14,002 nucleotides of DNA from Ectocarpus siliculosus (taxonomy: Eukaryota > Sar > Phaeophyceae > Ectocarpales > Ectocarpaceae), in the NCBI GenBank assembly GCA_000310025.1, contig FN648931.1:1-14002 (forward strand). Direction: 5' to 3'. Shown piece by piece: positions 1 through 7,770 of the stretch; the stretch's first letter is position 1; each line of letters begins with the position of its first letter. The position numbers and the translations under genes were made by a program. A model generated the notes under the pieces. The model did no database searches, was not told the DNA's origin, and saw nothing but the letters and a program-made list of their open reading frames with translations.

Positions 1-607
1 AAAAAATATATCACGAGTGGTGCGGCCGCACGGAATGAACGCACTCAGTCACGAGATCGCAGCACTATGACGCCTCCAAGTACGGCCTCGCGTCTCGTGG
101 CAATCATGGTCAGCAGGACGGAGGGACGACCGGAATTATAAAACACACATGGAACCCACCCTGTAAAACTTTCTCTCGGAGATAAGAATCCGGCAGACTG
201 CACTTGGTGCACATCATTAGTGTGGTACTGTACGGGGATGTACCTTCAAGGCTTTAGAACAAGAGCAAAGTACAGCCTTATGCGCGTTAATGTCTTCATG
301 GTACTACCTGCCAAGACACAGATGGTTGATTATCATCTCTGTACAATTGTTTAATCATGCAGGGCAGGGTTCCAGACTCAAGCGGACGTCCACCACCGCA
401 CCGTCCCGCGCGAACGGGGCAGTGGAACATCACGGCTATCAGGACGTGTCCTGTTGGAGGGCTCGGCCATTTGGACGTTGTTCAAACACCGCCAATGCAA
501 AGGTATGCCAGATCGCTACTTGCTATAACCCTTGGCGTCCACACGTCCCCCCGTACAGCCTCCAACTGAACCCTAGCGTGCATTACCCGGCGGTCGTCGT
601 CCTGCAG
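1..607. other. Unassigned sequence left of the KDZ remnant
   Basis: I recognise no gene, RNA or repeat here. The longest open stretch is in the frame starting at 290 (non-ATG or ATG start, ending at 868). Its translation shows no family motif and its length is only mildly longer than chance. If the KDZ gene is complete, its first exon and promoter would have to lie here or to the left of the window, but I cannot place them. Confidence 0.4.
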
Positions 608-816
608 AGGTATACCACGTTACTCAAAATACTCGTGCACTGGTTCCCACAACTAGTGTGTTGTGTAACGACAGGATTGCTGAAGGTCGTGCTGCATCGC
701 GAGGGGGCGGTTATATATGCAACATGCGTGTCATTCTGGACGGGCGTTCCTTTGTGTATCTACACAAATGTAAACGCACCATTTCGACGAGAGAGTGTCG
801 TGTTTTGGCACAAGTT
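608..816 (+). pseudogene. CxC5-like exon of the KDZ remnant
   Basis: Frame 1 is open from 574 to 879. Its translation includes NTRALVPTTSVLCN and, further on, RVILDGRSFVYLHKCKR followed by TISTREC. In KDZ proteins the CxC5 region typically reads 'L-P-P-T-S-x-C' followed by a hydrophobic strand, then a second Cys pair, and it precedes CxC6; order and spacing here agree. A possible acceptor is the ctgcag ending at 607. I see no convincing donor after the last Cys, so the right boundary is approximate. The overlapping longer ORF (290-868, another frame) shows no such pattern. Confidence 0.42.
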
Positions 817-1255
817 CCTCTCGATGTTTCCTCAGTTTTGTCATGGCTCGTTTCCGGGGGTGCGCTGATGGATTGTCGCTGATCTAAACGAAAAGGACGG
901 TAGAGAGGCTCCCTCCAGACGCCGGGTCCTTGCAGAACACCGTACAGCAGGGACAATTGTTGGATACCCATGTCCGCACTCCGCAGAAGGCAACTCCCAA
1001 AGCAATCGCGCGGGGGCATCCTCATTTCGGGATCCCCCCTTCTAAGTGTAGTCCCTACCACCCCGTATACGCGCAGTGGCAGACCGCGCGCGCTCGTGCA
1101 CCTTAAGTCAACCTCCGTTCAGAAATGAGCTCACTACACGAACGACCAAACTAACGTCAGACTTGGTCACGACGAACTAGATATGAAAGTCGGCGTACGC
1201 CAGTGGCGTGAATCGTTTGCAATCTAACTCGATGTGTGCGGCCCCACTTGAACAG
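817..1255 (+). other. Gap between CxC5-like and CxC6 pieces, probable intron(s)
   Basis: No frame carries a recognisable KDZ segment. In family members this interval would hold the linker between CxC5 and CxC6, so one or more small exons may be hidden or deleted. An acceptor-like acag ends at 1255, directly before the next recognisable exon. The antisense ORF at 711-1061 has no recognisable motif. Confidence 0.35.
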
Positions 1256-1590
1256 GACCCTTTTGGCACGCACCCCCAGCCGGCCAGCCTATCCGTGCCG
1301 ATAGACCAGTCGAGGTTTCAATTCTCGACGAACGCGGGAACCTGTCGGGAGCGAACAACAACAACTGGAAAGGTTTACTAACGGAACTAGACATCTTGTT
1401 GGAAGACATCCAGAGAGAGGGGCTGTACACAAGGCACGAATGCAGGTTGTGCTGTCAGCGGATCGAAGTTGACGGAACCGAGGTCCACGTACGAGGCGCA
1501 GTATGCGACGGGTTGACGGCAGTGAGGAGGTCTAAGTGTGCGACGTACGGCTGCGCCGATGACCTCTCTCTGCGGTACACGGGGGTCAAG
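1256..1590 (+). pseudogene. CxC6 cluster, N-terminal half (KDZ remnant exon)
   Basis: Frame 1 is open after the acceptor acag at 1252-1255 and ends at a strong donor, caag/gtgagc, at 1590/1591 (phase 0). It encodes an acidic helix (LLTELDILLEDIQREG), then RHECRLCCQRIEVDGTEVHV, then VCDGLTAVRRSKCATYGC and DLSLRYTGVK. The CxxC pair, the 'DG' strand and the C-x4-C pair match the first half of the CxC6 pattern. Read-through past the donor reaches a stop within eight codons. Confidence 0.68.
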
Positions 1591-1938
1591 GTGAGCTTTT
1601 TGACCTGACAGGCCTCTCGCCACGGACCGGGCTCTGGGTAGAACATGGGGGTGGGTGGGTGGGTTGTTTGCGGTCTTGGGTGATAGTCATCGTTCGTTAC
1701 GACTTGTTGAATTACCAATTCATGTGTGCTTTACCAAGTCATCCAGTCGTGTCACCATCGTTACCTGACCAATAGTACGATGATGGTCGTCTACGAACCA
1801 TAACCCCAATCATCTCGAGCGGGACAACGTTGCCGACCCTGCTGCCGTAGACAGGCCCTACCCCTGACGACTAACACCGCTGTAGCTGGACGTTTAAAAC
1901 TGTCTAACACTTGGCGTTCGGTGCACACCATGTGTCAG
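1591..1938 (+). other. Probable intron of the KDZ remnant
   Basis: It begins gtgagc and can end at tgtgtcag (1931-1938), about 348 bp. It contains stops in all + frames, is rich in short pyrimidine and CCA words, and holds a G-tract motif at 1647-1663. Joining these canonical sites puts the downstream codons in the wrong frame for the FCTYH motif, which is part of the evidence for decay. Confidence 0.5.
1647..1663 (+). other. Potential G-quadruplex motif
   Basis: The sequence is G5-T-G3-T-G3-T-G3: four G-runs with single-T loops, the arrangement that forms the most stable parallel quadruplexes. It lies 57 bp inside the presumed KDZ intron on the sense strand. A role is not shown. Confidence 0.6.
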
Positions 1939-2132
1939 GTTTTGCACTTATCACGAGGAAAAGAGAGGCCCACATGTGCAACATCACAGACCCACCCTGC
2001 CCTAGACTGCGGGAGGAGGACAGTCTGGTTTGCGCCTTCCACAGACCATGGGAAAGGTACTACCTCCAATGGATAAGAAGAGGAGGGTGGCATGCCACAA
2101 GCGCTGCGAGGGCAGCAGGAGATACTCGAGAG
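1939..2132 (+). pseudogene. CxC6 cluster, C-terminal half (KDZ remnant exon, frameshifted)
   Basis: The second half of the zinc cluster is present but in shifted frames. FCTYH (C-x2-H) reads from 1940 in frame 2; MCNITDPPCPRL and SLVCAFHRPWERYY read from about 1974 in frame 3. The family order C-x2-H, C-x6-C, C-x2-H is complete, so the residues survive while the frame does not: at least one indel lies between 1954 and 1970, and another is needed at the splice join. The basic tail (QWIRRGGWHATSAARAAGD) resembles the helix after CxC6. A good donor, gag/gtgggc, follows 2132; another GT option is at 2059. Confidence 0.62.
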
Positions 2133-2262
2133 GTGGGCGTCCCGATGCGTACCAACTACATGAATAGGTACATGTTCTTGTTGTGGAGTGTTGCAGTCCA
2201 TGTCTTGTGTGCGTCAGCGTGTTCAAGCAAATAGTTGGGTGTTCTAACTTACGGAACCTCAG

Positions 2263-2629
2263 TGCAAAACGCTGTCATGTCTGTGCATCGGAGGTCTACA
2301 TTCAGCAACGTACCGATCTCGCTGACCCCGGCGTGCGTCAATCTTGAACAGCCGCGCCGCATCAGGTACCTACGCAGTATGCTCGGCCCACGGCACACGT
2401 TCGGATACCTGATATGCACGTGGAGCTGCGGGACTATGGCCGGGATGTCTCCTATCATCGAGTTCGAAGGGGATACAGAGGTGGCGTCTGCTCTCGACGA
2501 CATCTGGCAACATCCTGCTCACCGCCCAGGGATCCTGTTCTACGACCGGGGATGCAAAAGGCGCAGATTCCTACTGTGCCACCCGGACCCCACATGGGCC
2601 ATGACAATCAACATTGTCATTGTCGACCG
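2263..2629 (+). pseudogene. KDZ transposase catalytic core, first part
   Basis: Frame 3 is open from 2235 to the donor at 2629/2630. Motifs in order: RHTFGYLICTWSCGTMAGM (the Cys-x-Cys-Gly strand), IIEFEGDTEVASALDDIW (the Glu-Ser/Thr-x-x-Val helix), HPAHRPGILFYDRGCKRRRF (holding the Asp of the conserved Y-D-x-G-C motif, a likely active-site residue), and HPDPTWAMTINIVIVD. A six-base tandem duplication (attgtcattgtc) just before the Asp-Arg adds Ile-Val compared with what I recall of relatives. The left boundary is tentative: the acceptor cctcag at 2257-2262 does not agree in phase with the donor at 2132. Confidence 0.75.
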
Positions 2630-2967
2630 GTGAGATGAACGTCTGATTTTACCCGTTGCCAGAACTTTGAAAGCAAGCCGACGCAAATCATACCACGATG
2701 AGGTCGTAGCCGGAAGTACGCGCAATTTTGAATCGTCTAGGAATCAACTACCCAACAAATCCACATAATGTAGAACATTAGGACCGCTCCTGCCGTTGGA
2801 GCTGCTATCGTTTGAGGTACTAATATCTGTTGTGGCTCACGCCACCGCGACCTTCTCCGGATTTTGTTCAACCTTCGATTGCATATTCATGCTCACTAAC
2901 CTACACGTCTACACGCCCCCCCGTCGCCGTTTGTTGCTCGTACATCGTCGTTAATGACTGCCGCAAG
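2630..2967 (+). other. Intron inside the KDZ core
   Basis: Donor cg/gtgaga at 2630 and acceptor gcaag/c at 2967 give a 338 bp intron. Splicing joins 'cg' and 'c' into an Arg codon and yields VDRFHALHHDEPDC, an uninterrupted conserved KDZ segment. This is the best-supported junction of the remnant. Confidence 0.7.
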
Positions 2968-3180
2968 CTTTCACGCGCTTCATCATGACGAACCCGACTG
3001 CTACGAGTTTTGCTCGCCCAACAGAAAAGACGACCCCCTGCTATGGATCAACAACGGGGTCGACGAGCCGACCTCTCGCTGGAATTCATCACGGGCAGAA
3101 TCTTCGAACTCCATCCTCCACGGTAAAGCAGTTATTGGCACGGGGACGAACTATTGTGGGGGCTCTTGTTGACTGACACG
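2968..3180 (+). pseudogene. KDZ transposase catalytic core, second part
   Basis: Frame 2 continues from the intron with FHALHHDEPDCYEFCSPNRK, DDPLLWINNGVDEPT and RWNSSRAESSNSIL. The Glu at 3098-3100 sits where KDZ proteins have 'A-E-Q', the expected catalytic Glu; the Gln is Ser here. After NSILHGKAVIG the frame loses the family character and stops at 3170-3172, while frame 1 offers ELLWGLLLTDTMVA across 3145-3190. This suggests a further single-base indel near 3130-3150. The right edge is therefore approximate. Confidence 0.66.
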
Positions 3181-3853
3181 ATGGTTGCGCCGGCGGGGTG
3201 GGATTCGCGTTAAACCCAGATTCGCGGAATGAACGGAAGTACACTGGCGAATAGGTCTTGTCGTGAAATGAGGGCGTTTACTGTAGGTGGACACCATATA
3301 CCTACATGAAAATCAACAGCGAGCGATCTTAACCGCGAGCTCCGAGACGTGGTCTTGACGGTATCACGGACCGTCAATTCGTACGAAAACCTCCTACAGA
3401 TTCAATGTGAACCTTGCGCTCAGCAATTCTTGCGCTTGTCGGACTCGAAGGCGTTACGCAGGGGTGCTGAATACGGGGTTATTTCGATTTGGGGATCCAG
3501 TCCAACAACGGCGACCTAATAATTACGCTAACTTTGTCCTGCGACAACAAGACGACTTGTACGTTTTGGGTAAGGTCGTACACAGCAGTTCCCCCGTCTA
3601 TACATGCACCCAAACGTCAACAAAAGTATCGAGGTGTTTATTGCCGAATTATACGTCCGTAAAATTGCTCTTTGTGTGTAAGACTTCGTCATGCATCAAC
3701 CCACCTCCAACCTCGTAGGTTTGTGCGCTCTATCCGATGTCCGTGCTAATCGACGTTTGATCAAATGTCGGGGGAGTTGGCGTCGCCTCCTGACTCTATG
3801 CTTATTCTCTACTTCGAACCGTCGACGCGTTTCAATGGTTGTGTACCCTCCAG
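3181..3853 (+). other. Unresolved interval between KDZ core and C-terminal piece
   Basis: Several short open stretches exist but none is clearly KDZ. Frame 1 is open from 3310 to 3516 (with NSYENLLQIQCEPCAQQFL) and frame 2 from 3407 to 3718 (with NNYANFVLRQQDDLYVLG, ending next to a strong donor-like gtaagg at 3570). These could be decayed exons or chance. An acceptor-like ccctccag ends at 3853. Confidence 0.3.
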
Positions 3854-3984
3854 GCCTGGGACCGTGCGTCTCCAAGATGTCAAGCACCATGAACAGATTC
3901 ACCCTGATGGTCAACATGTTCACACACAACGAGCTACTCCTGAGGGAGAAATTGCTCCGGGAGGAGCCTCGGTTCCGCCTCTGA
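3854..3984 (+). pseudogene. Probable C-terminal piece of the KDZ remnant
   Basis: Frame 1 encodes GPCVSKMSSTMNRFTLMVNM, then FTHNELLLREKLLREEPRF and a TGA stop at 3982-3984. The 'Met-Ser ... Phe-x-Leu-x-Val-N-x-Phe-x-x-x-N' helix looks like the helical segment that follows the catalytic Glu in KDZ proteins, and the amphipathic Leu/Glu/Arg end looks protein-like. No clean join to the upstream core is visible, so membership in the same gene is inferred from strand and order. Confidence 0.45.
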
Positions 3985-6900
3985 CTTTAGCGGTTTTGTT
4001 CGCAGTTGGACAGGGGTGCAGATTGAGATAAGTCTGATGCGAGTGGCGCTTCGATTTCTATGTTAAGGCGAGGGCGTCGGCACTGCCGTACCCTAGTGTA
4101 TTATCAATACAGCTACACGTGTCACCCGTTATCAAGTAAAGAGCCCTTCGTGCTCGTCACACTATCAACTCGTTGGGGTTTAATGGAAGAATGGTTGATG
4201 AGGAAACGACGTGTGGTGATCCTGCTGGGACGGACACACTCCTCACGACAATTACGAAACGGCCACCATATCGTAGGTGATGATGGCGGTGGAAATGTCT
4301 ACGGTGTATCGTCTGAACTGGTGACTGGGGACATGTTCCTCCCATCCGTACCTGACGGTGGTCTTGCGGGCCTGTGAACGTGAGGATATTAGTTTTTTGT
4401 TCCAGCGTGTGCAAATATCATGAGCTTGCTGAAGAGTGGGGGTTGTATAGTTATGGGAAATGCCATACCCCCAAGTAAAGAGTTCACGGACCTTGATCTG
4501 CTCCCTCCCACAAACCATCCACAGGGCTTGCACCGAAGCTGTGGCGATGCACCCCTTTTCAAGCTCATGCAAAACCTAACAGTGCGCTCGTGCGGCTTTT
4601 GCTAACGATCCGCCACGGTGATCTTGCCAGCATAGGAGTACAGATGTATATATATCAATATCAATGCCCGTCTTGTCAATGTACGACAGAAAGCCCCCCT
4701 CCCCCCTTCGAACGACGGCCCCGACGAAGTCACCGTGGCACCGGTTTCTCTTGTTTCCTTCTTTGCTAAGCTCAAGTGGTCCATGCCCAGCCAACAGACA
4801 AGCCCAAAGTGCCACCCAATTCGACCAAAACTAGCCAAAGGGATCTTCTCATTCTGATCTGCTCGCAAATAGTGAGGAGAAATACGAACCTAACCCCATG
4901 CATATAATTGTACGAGCGCAGGGTTCACCCTCTCCAGGACTGCCGTCCTCAAAACTACGGCTTTCGACATGCGAGGGCAGCAGGACTCTCAAATACGGGG
5001 GGAGAGTCTTATTTCAATACAGATGCATACACTCCAACACACACACGTTTTACGTCGAAATTTCCTGTGCGGCTTCGATGCGTTGGCATTGCCTCGATTG
5101 TTGATGCCTGATACCTTTGCCATATCTCCAAACGTCGAGAGTTGGACCCTCACCCCCATCGCTCGATAACCACATAAATATATATGTAAAGAAGAGGGGC
5201 CTTTGTGTTGGGGACGAACAGAACTCCACGGAAGACGACGTGGACCTACCAGATTAAGATTGTGGGGGACCGCACCACCAAGCGGCAGGCGTGGAAACCG
5301 AGCACGCGACTATACCTGCATTAAGTCTTGACCTACGGACGGATGCTGTTCGCGAAAGACGACTGACAAGAATTCAGATCCGTACTTACCTCATGCGACC
5401 TACAGACAACAACACACCAACCCTCGCCTAGACACGATCAACGTGCATTGAACTTTCAATAATTTCGCTGCATGTATGTCGACCTTTTTTTACATAATGC
5501 CGTCGCTTTCCAACCTGTCGCTATTTCAGCAACCTTGAGGGCGCTACCAAAACGCCAACCCCGGAACCTTCTGCCAGCTTGCTGTTGAAACCACTATTTA
5601 TCCATACGTCCAACTCGCACGTGGAGCAGGGGTCCTCCCTCGTGCATGAGCTCCACCCTTCAAGCCCCCATGCAAAGGTTGACAATCAATGCCTCGCCTA
5701 CTTCTGCTAACCGAAAACTTATAGGATAGAGGAAGTAGTGGACTTCAACCAAGCGGTCTTCCATCCGAGGGTAGCCAAAACATCTACCACCTCGACTTGC
5801 CCAATTCGATCAGAGACGGTCGCGGACCCGGGCTCAAGGTTTCGCCAGGCGCCGCCTCTTTCCATTTTCTCTCCCAACCCCTGTGTTCCAAGCGGCGGCG
5901 AAAGCGACGGCACCCCTGGCCATGGAGGACGCCGCAAGACACATACATGTATATTCAGAATGATCAGAACAGGGACGGTGCAAAAAATAGTGAAAGCACA
6001 GACAAAAAGACATTAGCGCAAAGCAGGGTCACGATGCGGGACTACACAGGAAAGACCCTCATCACTCAGCGAGCTTTTCTCACGCTGACACACGGTCACA
6101 CCTGTCCGTTTACGTTCAAGGTGCGAGGTAGCCCCTCAACAACACCGTCGGTCATCCGGCGCTCCGTATACACTCTCGAACCTCGAACGCCGTCGATGAC
6201 ATTAAGCTCCACACATCAAAGACTGAAACGCAAGCGGATCTACAGAGTGCGCACCAGGAGGAGCTAGCGGCGGGCCTCTCAGCTGCTGCATGCACTTCAA
6301 GGTCACGCTTCCCCGCGTGTACTCGCTGTTGTTGAGAGAGCAGCAGCAGCAGCAGCACCCGAGAGAGCAGGCGGGAATAAAATTTTTTAATGTGTACTGC
6401 TGTAGACCGCCATATCCCATATACAGAAAGAGAGGGTTCCGGCAGGGCCACAAGTAAGACGGGCGGTAACGTCTTGCTGCTGGTGGCGTTCACATGTACA
6501 GCAGTAGTGGACGTCACCCACCTCCCTCTAGACTATGGAGTATTATACGTTGCGCGGCCTTCCTGCTTTTTTCCTGACTTTGTTTTGGACCGCACCGCCT
6601 GTCGCGCCTACATACCGTTATCCTTCTTCCTTCTTCCCTCTTCCATCCCTACTGCTGCTGCGTGTCCGTCTTTAGACTAACCGACGTGCTGCGTGTGTAT
6701 GTGATTCGTTTGGGGCGTGTGTGAGGAGGCGAGATATAGTCTCCGACGTCCACGCCGTGTAGGACGTCACACACACCCGTTCCGGCTTCTTGTGCAGGTA
6801 GTAGGTGTACAAAAAAAGGCATCGTTCTAAATACGGCGACGCAAGGATTCAGATACGTTTGTTCCTCCCGTGGGGGGTACGGTGCTGCTGATCACTCTAA

Positions 6901-7106
6901 AACAACGGCAGCATGTCTGCCAGCCAGGTACCACAGCATGCACACGGCAAAGGTAGGGACTTACCTGCGCCCGGTAGGAGCGCCGACGCGGACAGTCGAT
7001 TCTTTGGGAGCTTGGACGTGCGGTGTGCGGTGTCTCCGATAATAATGCCATGCCGTGTTGATTGTCTTTCCGTTGTTCTCGGAATTAATTATCACGGTTG
7101 GTTACA
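3985..7106. other. Long stretch without recognisable genes
   Basis: Open stretches such as 4060-4377, 4420-4605, 4908-5111 and 5797-6267 on +, and 4252-4572 and 6152-6517 on -, have no family motif I know, no consistent splice signals and lengths expected by chance. A five-unit CAG run (6341-6355) lies between two gagagagcag words. A pyrimidine-rich tract (6619-6650) follows. The rest of a KDZ element (terminal repeats, accessory genes) may be here but I cannot identify it. Confidence 0.4.
6341..6355. repeat. Short CAG microsatellite
   Basis: Five CAG units, flanked on both sides by gagagag-type words. On the - strand this gives a run of Leu codons in an otherwise featureless ORF, which I do not regard as a gene. 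Confidence 0.7.
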
Positions 7107-7143
7107 GTAATTCCGGACCGTTCTTCGGAACGGAGTCCGTTAC
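7107..7143. other. Stable hairpin with TTCG tetraloop
   Basis: CGGACCGTTC (7114-7123) pairs with GAACG (7128-7132) and GTCCG (7135-7139), closing a C(TTCG)G loop with a two-base GA bulge. An outer GTAA/TTAC pairing (7107-7110 with 7140-7143) extends it. C(UUCG)G is an unusually stable RNA tetraloop. It sits at the edge where the sequence turns AT-rich. Whether it is transcribed is unknown. Confidence 0.55.
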
Positions 7144-7385
7144 TCCACACGAACTCTGAACACTCTCCGTGATATAATGCAAAGGCAGAAACTAAGTTAA
7201 AATCAACCCAACTAAGGCGAATATTAGTACAGAAGAACTAAGCGAGGCATCTACATTTATTTTGTACATCGATAATAATAACAGAAACTATATCTTTATT
7301 TTCCGCAGTTCTTCTTTATTAAAATACACGTAGTTCCTTCGTATAATAAAAATTATGATGAATATGTATTTATCATAATAATATT
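7144..7385. other. AT-rich transition region, nothing recognised
   Basis: AT content rises steadily from left to right. No ORF, RNA or splice signal cluster is recognised. The region leads into the tandem AT tract. Confidence 0.4.
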
Positions 7386-7409
7386 ATTGTTTTCAGAAAA
7401 CTACATTAT
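7386..7409. repeat. Left copy of a direct repeat flanking the AT tract
   Basis: The word attgttttcag followed by aaaactacattat recurs at 7717-7743 as attgttttcagg followed by aaaaaactacattat. Both copies are preceded by AT-rich sequence ending in aataat or attatt. The two copies frame the repeated block, as expected if the whole block expanded by duplication. Confidence 0.65.
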
Positions 7410-7716
7410 ATAATAATATAATTATATAATTATATAATTATATAATAATATAATAATTGATAATATATATTTTATATATTTACATATAAATACATTTAAT
7501 AAATATATATATATATATTATAATTATATAATTATATAATAATATATATTTTATATATTTACATATAAATAAATTTAATATATATATATATATATATTTT
7601 ATATATATATAATTATATAATTATATAATAATTGATAATATTTATTTTATATATTTATATATTTATATATATATAAATATTTAATAAATATATATATATA
7701 AAATATATATAATAAT
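7407..7716. repeat. AT-rich diverged tandem units
   Basis: Almost pure A/T. The landmark ttttatatattta occurs at 7470, 7549 and 7645 (offsets 79 and 96 bp). attgataata occurs at 7456 and 7631 (offset 175). acatataaat occurs at 7482 and 7561. This indicates three diverged copies of an 80-96 bp unit, joined by runs of (AT)n. Confidence 0.6.
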
Positions 7717-7743
7717 ATTGTTTTCAGGAAAAAACTACATTAT
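7717..7743. repeat. Right copy of the direct repeat flanking the AT tract
   Basis: It matches 7386-7409 except for a short A-run expansion and one extra G after the cag. It directly precedes the CATG array. Confidence 0.65.
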
Positions 7744-7770
7744 TTTTACATAATATCATAAAATTTTTCT

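Larger units (their letters stand above)
608..3984 (+). pseudogene. KDZ-family transposase gene with CxC5/CxC6 zinc clusters, decayed
   Basis: KDZ transposases are RNase H-fold DDE enzymes that move DNA transposons; many carry Cys clusters (CxC) ahead of the catalytic core. Seen here in order on the + strand: a CxC5-like piece (608-816), a CxC6 cluster (1256-1590 and 1939-2132), the catalytic core (2263-2629 and 2968-3180) and a C-terminal helical piece (3854-3984). Core motifs are TWSCGTMAGM, RPGILFYDRGCKRRRF, HPDPTW, VDRFH and RWNSSRAESSNSIL. The 2630-2967 intron joins in phase within the Arg codon of VDRFH. Other joins do not work cleanly: the CxC6 cluster needs three frames within about 40 bp, and the frame changes again near 3140-3160. 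The gap 3181-3853 is unexplained. I therefore call it a decayed element, although sequencing errors could give the same picture. Family assignment is from recalled consensus patterns, not a search. Confidence 0.72.

Noticed and set aside
290-868. Long ORF on the + strand (192 codons)
   Set aside because: No recognisable motif or domain, and it overlaps the better-supported CxC5-like frame. Its length is only mildly unusual by chance.
31-3235. Shared 11-base word cggaatgaacg near 31 and 3225 as possible element ends
   Set aside because: Eleven-base matches are expected many times in 14 kb, and the flanks do not extend the match.
3804-3833. FEPSTR motif resembling the aspartate carbamoyltransferase phosphate-binding signature
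   Set aside because: Only a few residues match, the rest of the ORF has none of the carbamoyltransferase pattern, and it overlaps the KDZ-like C-terminal frame.
4060-4377. 105-codon + strand ORF after the KDZ remnant
   Set aside because: No match to any KDZ accessory protein or protease pattern that I know; it cannot be distinguished from chance.
5797-6267. 156-codon + strand ORF
   Set aside because: No motif, low-complexity basic composition, and a length expected about once by chance in a window this size.
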